From positions 806,001 to 870,000 of the forward strand of contig JAJKFH010001164.1 of the NCBI GenBank assembly GCA_023333565.1: a DNA stretch of 64,000 nucleotides. Reading direction: 5' to 3'. The notes beneath the pieces were generated by a model. It saw nothing but the letters and a program-made list of their open reading frames with translations. It ran no database searches and was not told the DNA's origin. The first letter of the stretch is position 1; every line of letters starts with the position of its first letter. Origin of the DNA: Puffinus mauretanicus (lineage: Eukaryota > Chordata > Aves > Procellariiformes > Procellariidae). This document shows positions 1 through 12,000 of the stretch, one piece after another. Both the position numbers and the translations under genes were made by a program.

Positions 1-3000
1 CTCACAGCCCTGTCCAAACGCTAGCCTGACATCTATTAACAAATCCTACTGTCCTCTCATACCTGTGTACAGAGATAACTGGGCATGCAATGGGATTCAC
101 CTCTTTTTCACAAGGAGTGAGGGAGGACCACCTCTCTCAGCTCACAGTAATATAAAGTACCTTCCTTAATCCACTAGCAGGATATGTCTTTTCTAATGCT
201 TTGAGCACACAGCATCATCAGAAATTTGGGGAGGAAACCTTGGCTATTGGAGGCAGATGGCTCGCAAAAGTTCTAGAGTCACATGTCTAAACAAAATAAA
301 CTAATTAGTATTACGTCACATCCACCATTAGTGTTCCTCTCCTTTTTCTACTAATCTGCTTAAAATTTTGAATTTATACACACTATGATTCAGTAAAGCA
401 CATAAGCAGCCATTTGACTACTCTGCTTTTCTTATCTTTCCAAATGTAGATTTTGTAATACCTCTCCTGTGTACAGGCACATGCAGCTACCTACAGACTA
501 AGGTGCTCACTGAGTGAATTGTGGAGGGCTCGAACACAGACTGTCCACATGGTCACAGATCTCAGTACTTGGTCCAGTCTAGATCATAATTATTCCAGTG
601 AACATCACATATCTAACATTGCACCAGCTTTGAATTTATTTCTTTGCTATTTAGCCAGTATTTTCTTAATTTAACCTTTAAATCCTGATGAGAATCATAT
701 TGGCGTATTTAAACATAATTTCTGTAGAACTCAAGGGAACAGATTAAAGGACCGATCTTCGTTTTTTAATTTTTCCTTTTTATACTCTTATTTGATTTTT
801 TTAAGTGTCATCTAATTTCAGGGTATGTTTCTATGGCAATATGAACATATTTGTACTTGATAATATGATAAGAGTCCACCATTTCTAGTGAAATGTTATC
901 AAGTGCAAACGGTCCATCTTTGTCAACACTTAAGGCTGAGTTCTTAAATACTGTGTTCTGATAGGAGGCAGGCATTCATATCCTTCATCCAGTCTGACAC
1001 GGCCACAACCGTCTCACTTCTGCATCCAGTAATTCAGAGATCCTTACTGGAGTCTTGATGTGGTCCTTGTTCCCTAAACTTTTAAGTGCTGCTATGCAAG
1101 TCCCTGGTGGGACTCCTAAGTGTAAAAGTGTTGCTGCAGCCTCATCCAAGGAACAGTCATTTGGTACTGGGCATTCAGTTTCCATAGTTTTAAGATTGCA
1201 GTCAGAAAGGCAGGAACAACCAGGGAAAACTTAAGTCACTCCAAGAATGGATTTCAGGAGATATATTCACAATGCTGACCAGGAACACCAGCAAGTTATC
1301 ACTAGCATTAGTGTTCCTTTCAAAAAAAAAAAGTCACATTCATATGGGCTCAGATTCTACCACTAGTATGTAAGCAGTCCGTGAATGAAAACATCATTAG
1401 TTTGATAAATGTAACAGAATCATTCAGAGAAGGGAAAAGAATTCCAAAACCATATTTTCATTTTCTGTTTGTTTTTACTAATCATCTCCTACAAAGCTTT
1501 TAGGAAATGTTTCTACAGAATAGTTCAAGTACCACTATTTCAGACCGTGCTTTCATCAATTTTGTTTATATAATTTTAATTTACTCTTAAACTGGGATAG
1601 ATACCTTCTTCTAATTCTTCTGAGCATAAACACAGCCTAAATCTAGTTCTGATTTAAAACATGCCCATCAGCAGACCTAAAACATGCACAGAAATGGTTA
1701 CTATTCACAGCTTCAGACAAAAGAAAGCAGTTTACAATAACCACTGAATTCCCCTTGCTTGCAGTTTGCTGTCACCACATGCTTTATTTATAGTAGGCCT
1801 GAAATAAATACTGCAGGATCAGCCATCTTTTGGTGCTGCACAAAAAAGGAAAGCTATTAAATATTTACCGTAAGTCTTTCACAGCTTTGCCTTTGACACT
1901 TTCCCTTTCACTAGAGAAAAGGAATATTTAGCTCATGATTTTCCAGCAAAAGACAGTCAATTGTGACTGTCTGGAAGTGAATGGTAGCATCACTGGCATG
2001 CCCTGGGAGGGGGAGGTTGCGTCAACACACACCAGGCACGGAAAGTCTGCACCTTCCCTGCTCCTCTCCTGCAGCACAGGGTGACGCCAAGCAGGAGTCT
2101 TAGAGTGTCACAGGAATGTTTGTGCCAGCAGAATGAGGCACACTCATGTTACAGCACTTTCCAAAACTAAGCCAGTACATTTGGTGAATCCTTTCCAAGG
2201 AGGCTGATCAGTTTCCTTGAGTCAAGATCAAATGAATGTTCTGGATGCTCCAGTGAAACGTGTTGACAAATAACACTGCACTCTCGTGCATTGCATTTAC
2301 TGTGAATTTAAAAAAGAATCCCATTTGTATGAAATAAAAATAGATTTTGCATGCATTTCGTTTTTCACCTGTGAACTGAATACTGTAGGACAGTAAGTTT
2401 ATGGCCTAGTATCTGTGGGACAGCCAGCCAGTTAAAGATGAACTTTGACTGGCCCAGAACTAAAATGCCTTGGGGCAGCTGTGTAGCTCAAGTAACTGAT
2501 TAGAAACTGATACTGAAAAATGACTGAGAACTGAACTCCAGGAGGTCACAAAAAGATTAAAAGCAAAGCAATGTCTTTTTCCACCCCAACCCAAGTCATT
2601 ATAGAGTATGATCATAGCCTTCCAAAGCATTGTCTAGCAGAACTAGCACCAATCCCCCCTCAGTACATCTAAAGTAACATGGGTTTTTAAAGAACAAGCT
2701 GCATCTATGCAAGTATCTGATGTTTTAGAATATCAGCCATGTTTGCCTGAATACTATCATGTCTCATGGAGTTCTACTGGGTAATAGTGCACAGTGCCAA
2801 AGAAATTTCTTTCCTTCTCCCCTCACTGCTGCTCTCTTTTCTTCAGCAAAAGAGAATTCACTTCCTAGATGTATTTTGTCTTCTAAACTGAAGGAAGCAG
2901 AGCTGGTCTGGAGGGTCCCATACCTTTCCACACCACTCGATCACAGGTCTTTTTCTCCAGGAATGGTCCAAATACTTCAACTCCCTGCCACTTGCCTGTC

Positions 3001-6000
3001 TGCATCCTTTAACTTCCCAAAAGCAGCACAAGGAGGCATGCTGCAGGCTCTGGAGAAATAGGCAGCCAGACATTGAAAATGAGCAGTCAGAAAATGCAGC
3101 ATTTCACTCAAGCCAGTAACAAGACAAGTTCTGGCTGCCTGATCAAACCTCTGGCATAGCTGGCGAGACCTCCATCCTAATTTTGTGGTTTGATGTGAAA
3201 ACAGAGCATGGGTGAGGTGATAAGAACAAATTTAACAGGGAGTTTAGGGAAGGAAGCTGTCAGAAAAAAACTTGACATCCACAAATTCCTGAACCGATAA
3301 TGGGATATCTACATGACTGAAACACGGAGAATTCCACTCAGGCCAGCACTGTGCACTAAGCACTCATTGAAGAGCTATGTACCTTGAACAGTGCAGATTG
3401 AAGAAAAACTAAGTTTATATAGCCAGAGAAGTGCATACTCTCATTGTTTAGGCAGGCAAGTACGAATGGGCATTCTTAATGCTTCTCTTCTGCTACATTT
3501 GATGTCTTGCAATTTGATGTCCTGTGCAAGTGCTGACACCATGTACAGCTTTTCTTGACAGCCAAATAAAAAAATAACCAGTTCCCCACCCTGAAAAAGA
3601 AACCCCACAGGGAACTTAAGTGTGATAATAAAAGTGAGTAGCAGCAAACACTGTCTGAACTGTCAGGTTATAAACAATGCTCATGAAACCTTCATGGCCA
3701 GGATCAATAAAAGGAAAGGCCATCGCTCTTGAGAGCCAACAGCCATTAGAAAAATAAAAAGCTTTCTGTCTCAGAGCATTTATGTCTAGATTTCACGTTC
3801 CACCGCTTCTTCCATGGCCTTATAGACTAAACAAGCAAGTTCACTTCTACTTCCAGTGCTGCAACAGTGAAACCAAGCCACAGATTGCTTGGTAAGGCAT
3901 TCCATGACCTTGAAACATACTCTGTAGAGCCATGTGACTACTTCACATAAATGTCCAAGATCATCAAAATTTAGGGCTTAAGTTTTCCCATCGCAACAGT
4001 CAATTTCCTAATGCACATATATGCCTTTTCCATTTGAAAGGATTTCCAATGTTTCCAAACTTTCATGCAAATTAGCTAACTGAGTGTACCCATCTCTATG
4101 ATCTTTATGGAAACTAGTTTTGTTTTTCCATAGTAGCAGAACACTCCACTCCAGTTTCATTGCTGCAAGCCATGTCTAAAAAAGTAAAAATGATCTCTTA
4201 GCACAGTCATATTCCTGGTAACCAAGTCCCAAGAGATTTTGCCTTTCTCCTGTTTTGTTCTTATTTGGTTGAAAATTACTATAACTAGTGACTACTCCCA
4301 TATTTTTCATGTTAACTATTCTTCTTCTCACCAACAAAACCTTTGTAAAATTATTTTTGTTGAAAAAAAATTATATTTCATTGTAAATTTTGGGCAGGTG
4401 ACTAAACTGCCAAAATCTTTTTGTACTTAGGTAAATTAACCCACTTTTGCCTAGGAAAAATGATTTTTCTAGGCAAGATTCATCTAACTTCCCGAATATT
4501 GTGGATATGCCTTTTGTTCAAGACATTAGGATACGGGATCTTTAATAGGGTTCTATGCATACGTCAGTTGGCTGAGATCACATGCTGGTAGGGTTTAGCT
4601 TGTATAAATACTGAATTGTGCAAAGTGAAAACCAGCTTAATGCCTCTGAGAACAACTTTTTGAATAGCCCCTAATCATCTAAGAAACAACACTATTAAAA
4701 AAAAAAATTACTTTTCAGTCTTTGTCATTTGTTTTTCCCCCATATAATTCTAGTGAGGCTGAATGGGTCACCTATGCGAACTAATAGCTTACATCAAAAA
4801 GCAACTGTCAAACTGAAGAGGAGATTCTATGAATTGTATATAAGTTTAGAGCAAAAGCATCATTTGTGAAAGTTCTCACTTGCTAACAAAGAAGCTGTCT
4901 GACCTATTTGTGCTTAATAGTATTTCATATCACTTCATGCCATTTTTCTTCTTTTCAAAACGGACCTTAACTCATCTACATCTATTATCTATGCAAGCAT
5001 ATTTCAGTCTGTGGAATACTCCATTACTGCTTATTTTGGCTGTTCATTATCCACATAAGTTGATTATCTGAATCACATACTATTGTTTTGGAACCAAGAG
5101 ACAAGGCAAGCCTTAAAAAAATAAAAGAAACAATAGATAGAGCAAGAAAGCAATAAATAATGATACTACCACTAGAATTATATGGGCAAAGAATAATGTA
5201 TACCACAAAAAATAAAGCTTTAGCAGTCTGAATATACTTTAAGGAAAACTAACAGTTACTTCAATCATTAAATAAGCTGTCCTGGATGCTATAAAATACT
5301 TCCTTTTTTTTTGTTTGTTTTAATGATGTGACCACTAGAGTTGCTGGTGTTGTAATTTAGAAGTCAGCAAGTACAAAAGCACAACAATTATTCACATGAA
5401 ATATCCCTGACAACACTTGATCAAAATTACTGTTTTAAGTAACTTGCATCTGTGATATGTATTAGGATAATCTGGTTTTGTTAAATCAGAGATTTGGTTA
5501 CCCTTCCTCTGTGTGGAAGGAGAGGTGATGGTTTGTAGTTTTAAATGCCAGGCCATACGGGCAGCCACTGGATCACTTTTCAGGTCCAATATTCAGGAAA
5601 ATTAACTCCAAATGTGCAACAAGCCAAAGCACAATAAGAAACATTTTCTCTCAATATGAAAACACTAAGATCCAATAGAAAAGCAGGCAGAAGTTCTAAA
5701 ATAAATTATGAGAAAGGATTTTCTTTAACTTTCAAATACAAAATAATCCAGAACAATGTAGATCTTTTTTAAAAAGATATCATACATATATTCGTAATAT
5801 CACTAGCATTCATTACAGTGGAGCAAAAAGAAGCTGGAGTGGGCTTGAGGATGAGAATCCAACCACATGCATCAAGATAGTGCCCCATCTTCCTCCAACA
5901 ACTTTGGAAGACCATTTTCTTCCAGCTTCTGATATAAAGCCCATTTCAGTACATTTAGGATGAGGCTCCTGGTCTCTCTTTAATTTTGGCTGAAAATCTT

Positions 6001-7333
6001 GCCTAAGCACACTAAAGGCACACATGCACATCATACGAGGTGGCAGAAATTATTCCATGCATCTCCCTATCTCCCTTGCATTCATTGAAACAGCTAGACC
6101 ACACCTTTTGAGAAAAATTTCCAAGATTTTTCTTTGAGAAAATCTGGAACATCTGAAAATCTGAAGAGCTTTAATTTAAACTCTTTTCCAGGAAATATAA
6201 GTCTACCCAGTGTTCTCGCAGAAGCTAACAAATACGTTGCAATTTTGTTAGCATCTTTCTACTTTGTGTACTTATTTTACACATTATCTGGAACACCCAC
6301 TTAAAGACAAACTTGAGAGTTACAAAGCCATGTGGGAAATTAAGCCATACATTTTGCTTTAGAGTACTCTGCTCTGTCTTGAAACCTCAGCTAAAGATCT
6401 TTTTCCCCTTAGGTGATAGTCTGTTCCTGATACTGCTTGGCTCTACTGCACATCCATATATGAGATTTTCGGGTATATTCTCAGAAATTGTACTTCCACA
6501 TTACAACCTGCTTTCTGTACCAGTCTTTGCCCAGCCTATGTAAAAATTATCTTCTCCACAACGCAATAAAAATAGCAGTTACTTTGCTTTATATAATTAT
6601 GGAGCTTTAAATATTAATGCAACTATTACAGAAAAATCTCTGTGCAAGGTTATCTGACTGGAGAACAAGTTTCCTTAGAAGCAACATTAACCAGGAAAAG
6701 TTGAGACCTGTTATGTGAAGATATTCTGCATTCTCAATGGCAAGACAACTTTTTATCACGTGTCTGTGAGGAAGTGTGCCCTCTCCGTGTTCTACTGACT
6801 TCCTTTCTTGCACTCAGGCTACACCTTTCTTATTCTGTCAGATGCAGAGAGGCCACTTTCAAACTTACAGGTGCCAGATCACTAACACAAATTCTCAGCC
6901 TGCTGTGATCATTCACCCTGTGAATGACAGGTTGCTCCCATGCACTCATAACACTTGTTACGATGGTCATTTCTAGACTAGTCATTCATAAATTAACCAA
7001 ACAAAACTGTGTTGTCCACACAGGAATAAGCAAAAGAAATATAACTGTTGGATTTATTTGTTAACAGAAGCTTGAATGCATATGGGATTACACCTGTATC
7101 CAATAGGCTAAATTCAACACAGATACACTCAACGTATCAACCATACTGATTTCTATAAGAATCCATGGTGATTTCTACAAGAATCAGAGCAGATTTTGGC
7201 TTTCCATTTCATATCTGTGCCATGAACACTTCAAATAAGTCTAACAGACAGAGATAAAACACTTCCATCCCTTAGTCACGAGTTTCATAGGATGCCCTCA
7301 GGAATGCAAAGACTTTAACTTATATCAACATAC
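1..7333 (-). other. LDB3: LDB3 intron 2 (partial, 3' part runs off the left edge)
   Basis: This stretch follows the second PDZ exon on the minus strand, so it is intronic for LDB3. The next LDB3 coding exons, which in the family carry the ZM motif region and linker, were looked for by eye and not found here. They probably lie to the left of the window. The sequence is AT-rich and shows no recognisable repeat family. The only protein-like item is an open frame near 985-1185, described separately. Confidence 0.7.
985..1185 (-). other. Unexplained open frame of 66 codons, candidate exon or decayed coding sequence
   Basis: The frame is open from a methionine at 1185 to a stop at 985, and stays open about 17 codons upstream of that methionine. 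The predicted peptide has a balanced, helix-like composition, with a run resembling a small three-helix UBA-type fold (LDEAAATLLHLGVP, then ISELLDAEVRRL near the end). A branch-like CTGAC followed by the first downstream AG (about 1161) could be an acceptor, and a GTAAGG about 30 codons later could be a donor. Just downstream two further open stretches appear in other frames, reaching to about 800. I do not recognise the protein, and its phase does not fit the preceding LDB3 exon. Chance is a serious alternative, because many frames of this length occur in the window. Confidence 0.15.
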
Positions 7334-7485
7334 TTCTGAAGAGTGAGGCTCAAGTTGTGGCTGGCTGACTTGATCTTGTTCTGGGCCTCTAAGTGGGTCA
7401 TGCTGTCAGTGTTGACTCCATCAATGGCTACCACAAGGTCCCCTTGGTTCATCTGTGACTGTGCTGCCTTGCTGCCGGGGGTGAT
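7334..7485 (-). CDS. LDB3: LDB3 coding exon 2 of the PDZ domain (residues 32-81)
   Basis: This internal exon encodes the second half of the N-terminal PDZ domain of LIM domain-binding protein 3 (ZASP/Cypher). LDB3 is a Z-disc scaffold of striated muscle whose PDZ domain binds the C-terminus of alpha-actinin-2. The minus strand shows an acceptor (TTTGCCCACACAG) directly before ATC ACC CCC, and a donor GTATGT after CAGAA. The exon is 152 nt: 50 codons plus two bases (AA), which start a lysine codon completed by the next exon. The peptide runs from [11 protein letters not shown] through [13 protein letters not shown] to [11 protein letters not shown] and LSLTLQ. The middle part is the PDZ core strand, and [10 protein letters not shown] is the ligand-groove helix typical of PDZ-LIM proteins. 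The [11 protein letters not shown] and [11 protein letters not shown] wording matches LDB3 as I recall it, rather than PDLIM5, PDLIM7 or the ALP proteins. The preceding coding exon ends on a complete codon, so the join is in phase. Confidence 0.95.
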
Positions 7486-8993
7486 CTGTGTGGGCAAAGA
7501 AAAAAAGTCATATCAGGATAAGTCATTCTGTACACAAAGCATTTATAGAGAACTCAGTCAGAATTATAATGAGGAATAGATACAGCAATAAATACAGTAA
7601 TAGATAAAACACTAGCTGTATCTATTATTGTATGGGTGGAACAAAAAAATTTATGGAAATTAAACAAACTCAAAGTTAACTCACATTTCTGCAAAGGTCC
7701 AGGACAACATCTACTTGTCATTACCTCCATTTTGAGAGGTTAAGCCCAATGTAGTGGTTCCCTTACCACATATTATCTCCTCCTCAAGGGGATAATTATC
7801 ACTATTTATATTGTAGTAGCATATAGAGACATTACTCAGAAGCCGAAAACTAATGAACCACTATGTACTGCATGATTTTATTGTATTTTTCCTCCTAAAA
7901 GCCATTTTTCCCAAATTAATTCATTATATTGAGCAGACAGAAAATGAATGTGTGTGAGGGGCCTTGGACATGCTTTGCTTCTTTTATAGCAAGCTTTATA
8001 GGAAATCGTTCTGCTTAACCTTACCCACATACAACTATAGCTCCATTACCAAGATAGATTACTACATACCCGAGATGATCTCATCAACCTGTTGGACCTG
8101 ACACTCCAAAGATAGACCAGCACTTTTAGAAATAAGAAGGCACAACGCTTCAACTACAAACCCAACTACTGAGACAACGGTTCAGAAATTCTGGTTGTTC
8201 ACTATGGCATCACATTCTGTTAGCTCCAGATGCCTTATGAACTGCATCTTCTCCAAATGGACAGTATCCTGACCTTAATTTTATACAGCCCTCTCAGCCT
8301 GCATCTGGATGACATTGATACAGTACAGCTACTTATGAAACTTGACTCCATTAGGGAACTCCAACTAAACCAGAAGAGCCTTCACATACCATCAGCCAGG
8401 CAAATTTTAGTGAGCACATCAGCCCTGTCCTCTGCTTTCAGCACTCAGTACTTAAAGGGTACAGACATAAGCTATAGGTCTTTGCTCTTATTTGTAGGTA
8501 CTCACTTCCTTACATTCCTCACTCCTAAAAAACCCCAAAGATAATCTAAAATACTACAACAAAGGCTTCAGTCAAAAACTCTGTTCCTTCAGCACAGTGA
8601 ACATAAAAGAAAGATGTGTCTGATTATGAGCCAAAATCCCCTGATGAATTCAGCCAGGCTGAAACTGTGAAGTTAAACTCCTAAGAAAACCAAAACTCAA
8701 CACAAATCCAAACACTTTTCCTCATCAAGTGTGAAGTGAAATTCCTTAGCCTGCCTTCCCGATTATGACCTCAAAACACTTAAAAATACGTACATACTCA
8801 AAACAAAAGAGTCCTTCCAAAACCATTCCCTAGACTGCTTGTTTGTGCTCTTCCACTGGCAAAGACAAAGAAAAAAGGAAAAAAACCTTTCTTAATACCC
8901 CATTAGAGGTGCTCAGTATTGAGGCTGGCCGTCTAATTGACAGCATAGTCTGACAACGGGAGTTGTCAATTTACTAGAACACAAGCTCTAGTA

Positions 8994-9020
8994 TCAGGGT
9001 GCTAGAACACAGCACCCTGA
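8994..9020. repeat. Short inverted repeat, 10-bp arms, 7-nt loop
   Basis: The arms at 8994-9003 (TCAGGGTGCT) and 9011-9020 (AGCACCCTGA) are exact reverse complements around the loop AGAACAC. A second small hairpin (TGACAAC/GTTGTCA, about 8951-8968) lies just to the left, and a perfect palindrome lies just to the right. No function is evident. Confidence 0.6.
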
Positions 9021-9064
9021 ATACTCGGACACTCTACTTAAAAAGAGAGATTACTTTGGAATTT

Positions 9065-9088
9065 GGATGTTAGTTATAACTAACATCC
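9065..9088. repeat. Perfect 24-bp palindrome
   Basis: GGATGTTAGTTA is immediately followed by its exact reverse complement with no spacer. It lies within the LDB3 giant intron, about 45 bp from another hairpin. It could form a cruciform, or be the scar of a template-switch mutation. Confidence 0.85.
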
Positions 9089-12000
9089 CAGAACTGATCT
9101 GACTGGAAGAGACAGATTTCTATACCTTTTCATTAGAGATAAAAGCAATAAGAGTTCTATGTTTTCTGAATGAAGGACAGCCACAGATACAATGTTTGCA
9201 GGCAAAGTAGAGTTGACTGATAATGGCAGTGCCATTCCCAGATGTATTTTTCTGGTGTTAAGGAATTGAGGAGTGGGAGAAATATTTTGTGGTAGTTTCA
9301 ATGATGGGAGTTTTATTCTGCAGTCTAATGCACCCTCATAGAAAGAGATTAGTAGGAACAAGATATTCATACTGCAAGCATAGTTTTCCTAGCCTATTAT
9401 ACAAACATTAGCTTCTATGCATTTCATTGACTTGCATTGTGTGAAGTACACAGAATCTAGAAGCCTGTAAAGAATATGGATTATTTGCACACCCACATGT
9501 ACTTGTATAGTTACTGAAAGACCCTTCCCTGCTCAGTCCCCCAAAGATGTCAAGAAACAGAATCTACAATAAAATAAGAGGTCAGGAAAAGGCAAAAGGT
9601 GAACAAAAGCCAAACTCAGATAAATCAGTCAGTAAGACTTGAATTCATCAAGTAGAACACTTCAGTCTTTCTCAATTTATCCTTTTCCTCTATTAACATA
9701 AACTGTCCGTCAGGTAGACACCAAGGCTTGAGCCTTCTTGATAAAGATTTTTTTAATAAATAATCTTCATACATCACTTTTCTAAGACACCACTTCTTAC
9801 CTCCTCATGAAACACACAAGTTCTTGCCACAAAACGTTAACTGTGTGATGCCAATACTTCCGGTCTCCAGACAGCTGGTTCCAAATGCTGGGAACTCCCC
9901 CTTTTGCTCATCAAGAACAAAGACTAGTTTTTGAACATCAACCCAGTTACTGAAAGTCAAATGTCTGCCCTAATTTGGGAATTCTTAAGTAACACATACA
10001 TCTCTCCTTCCACTTCCCAGTGATGCTTCAAACAAAATAAGCCCAGAGGAGCAGAGCTTCCACAGAAAGGATAAAGAAGTCTAGATCTGAGACTAGTTTG
10101 AGACAGCTGTAACATACTGACTTCCCTCTCAGTTTCTCTGATTTCTGCTTTTTGCAGCCCCAAATTTAAATGTCATATCCTAAAATAAAGATACAGCAGG
10201 CAACTACAACTGTCCTAGAATTAGAGTCAAATTTAGAGGGAGGGGATGGTTATAACTAGCGACCTGATTTCACTTACTCTAGTGGGATATTTGCTGCCTA
10301 ACACTTTTAGAAACACTACCTAAACAAAAAATATATTCATCAGAAGAATCTATCAAACGAAAAGTTCTGGGTAACTTTAAATCTGTGATTTACATGAATT
10401 TCTAACTATGGCCATTGCAACACCATTTCTGAGGCAAAGAGCTACAGGAGAACCATACTGTGAAAGATAAGGAAATGATCTCAATCATGGCTTACCAGCC
10501 AGTGTTCCTTTATTTGAAAAGGAAGTGAAAGGGATTTGTAGTCATCTCTTCAGCCAAGTATAATTGTAACAAATTCTGGGCTGGATTCCTTCATACAGCT
10601 CTACCTTTCCAATTCCCATTTCAGAGGCCAGCACTCCACTGATGTCACTTTACCTCTAAAATTCAGCTTATCCTAGCTTCATAGACAATAAGACTTACAA
10701 GTATAAAAGATGGATCTAGTTTATTGTGTCTGTAATTCAGAATCATAATAAGTATCAGGAAAGAATTACTTCTTCCCCCAGTCTTCCCACTGGCTAAGAG
10801 CATGCTATGTAGATTATTTGGTTCTGTAGAGCTTTATATAGAAGGCATTATTAAAGTCTGGATGTATAATCTGTATAGAATATTCAAATCAAAGTACAAA
10901 ATTATACCTATTTTAGTTAGAAGCTGACAGGCTTCTTTGTGAGACTCAAGTGAGGCCACAGCGTGCATTTACAGCAGACATTGAGAACAGTCAGTAATTG
11001 TTGGGGACAAAATACCAGTGTACAGATGGAGATATACGGCAGCCAGATCTGAAGTGTCAAGGAACATTCAAGACTATCTTGTTCCCATTTTTAAAGATCC
11101 AGCAGCAAGGAATGGAATGCAAAGTGTTTATCTGTTGGTATTTTCCTTTGAAAATTCTTCTCTAATCTACTAAAAATTTACTAAATATAATCACAAACAG
11201 AGAAGACCTCACGGTGTCTTTGTGAAATCTTATGGGATTATTTTCTATTTAAAAAGGTTTTAAAAAATTTTTTTTAAAATGAAGGATAAATGTTAACTAA
11301 GCGTTGGAATTAGACTGCAAATCCAGATGTGTCAACACAGTAAGTTCTAGTTTCTTCTCATCTCAGCCTCTCTTCTATTAACAGAAGTAACATAAGTAGA
11401 GAAAGAGAGTTCTGTCTAGGCCAAATACGCATTTTTCAATTTGACCACCAATGTTTTTTTCTTAAAACATCTCTGGGCAGGATCTAGAAAAAACTATTTC
11501 AGAAAGCCTTTGTAATAGTCTTAACTCACTTGCTCTGGATTACAACATAGCTTTCAGATGCTATGCGTTGCAAATGCCTTTATTTAAGGCTACAGCGAGA
11601 TGTTCACCGGAGATTCAAGGTACAGCTATTTCTTTCAGTTGATTTACAAAATCCAAGCCAGGGTACCACTGACAGATCTAATTTTAATAGTATTTCTTTA
11701 GCACCTCGAGCCCAAGCACAGACTTCGTCTTGAAAAGCCAAGCATCTTTCACCTCTCAGAAAAGCAGAGGAACACTTGCTGCTTCAGAGATGTGAATTTT
11801 CAGCCCTCACAAATTTCCCACAAGGTAGACATCTGACTTCCAATATCCCCAGCTTAAAGCAAGTGGGCAGGCTGGAAGTATCACATGTTGCTTTCAATGC
11901 ATTACAGAGAATTCTTACTACGCTCTGTTGTGAGCAGATCTGTATACTGGGTGAATATATAGTATGACAGTGACAGCTGTGCCCTAAAAAATAAGTCTGC

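Noticed and set aside
4820..4840. GATTCTATG, resembling the 3' end of avian CR1 elements
   Set aside because: There is a single short match without the repeated terminal octamer or any CR1 body beside it.
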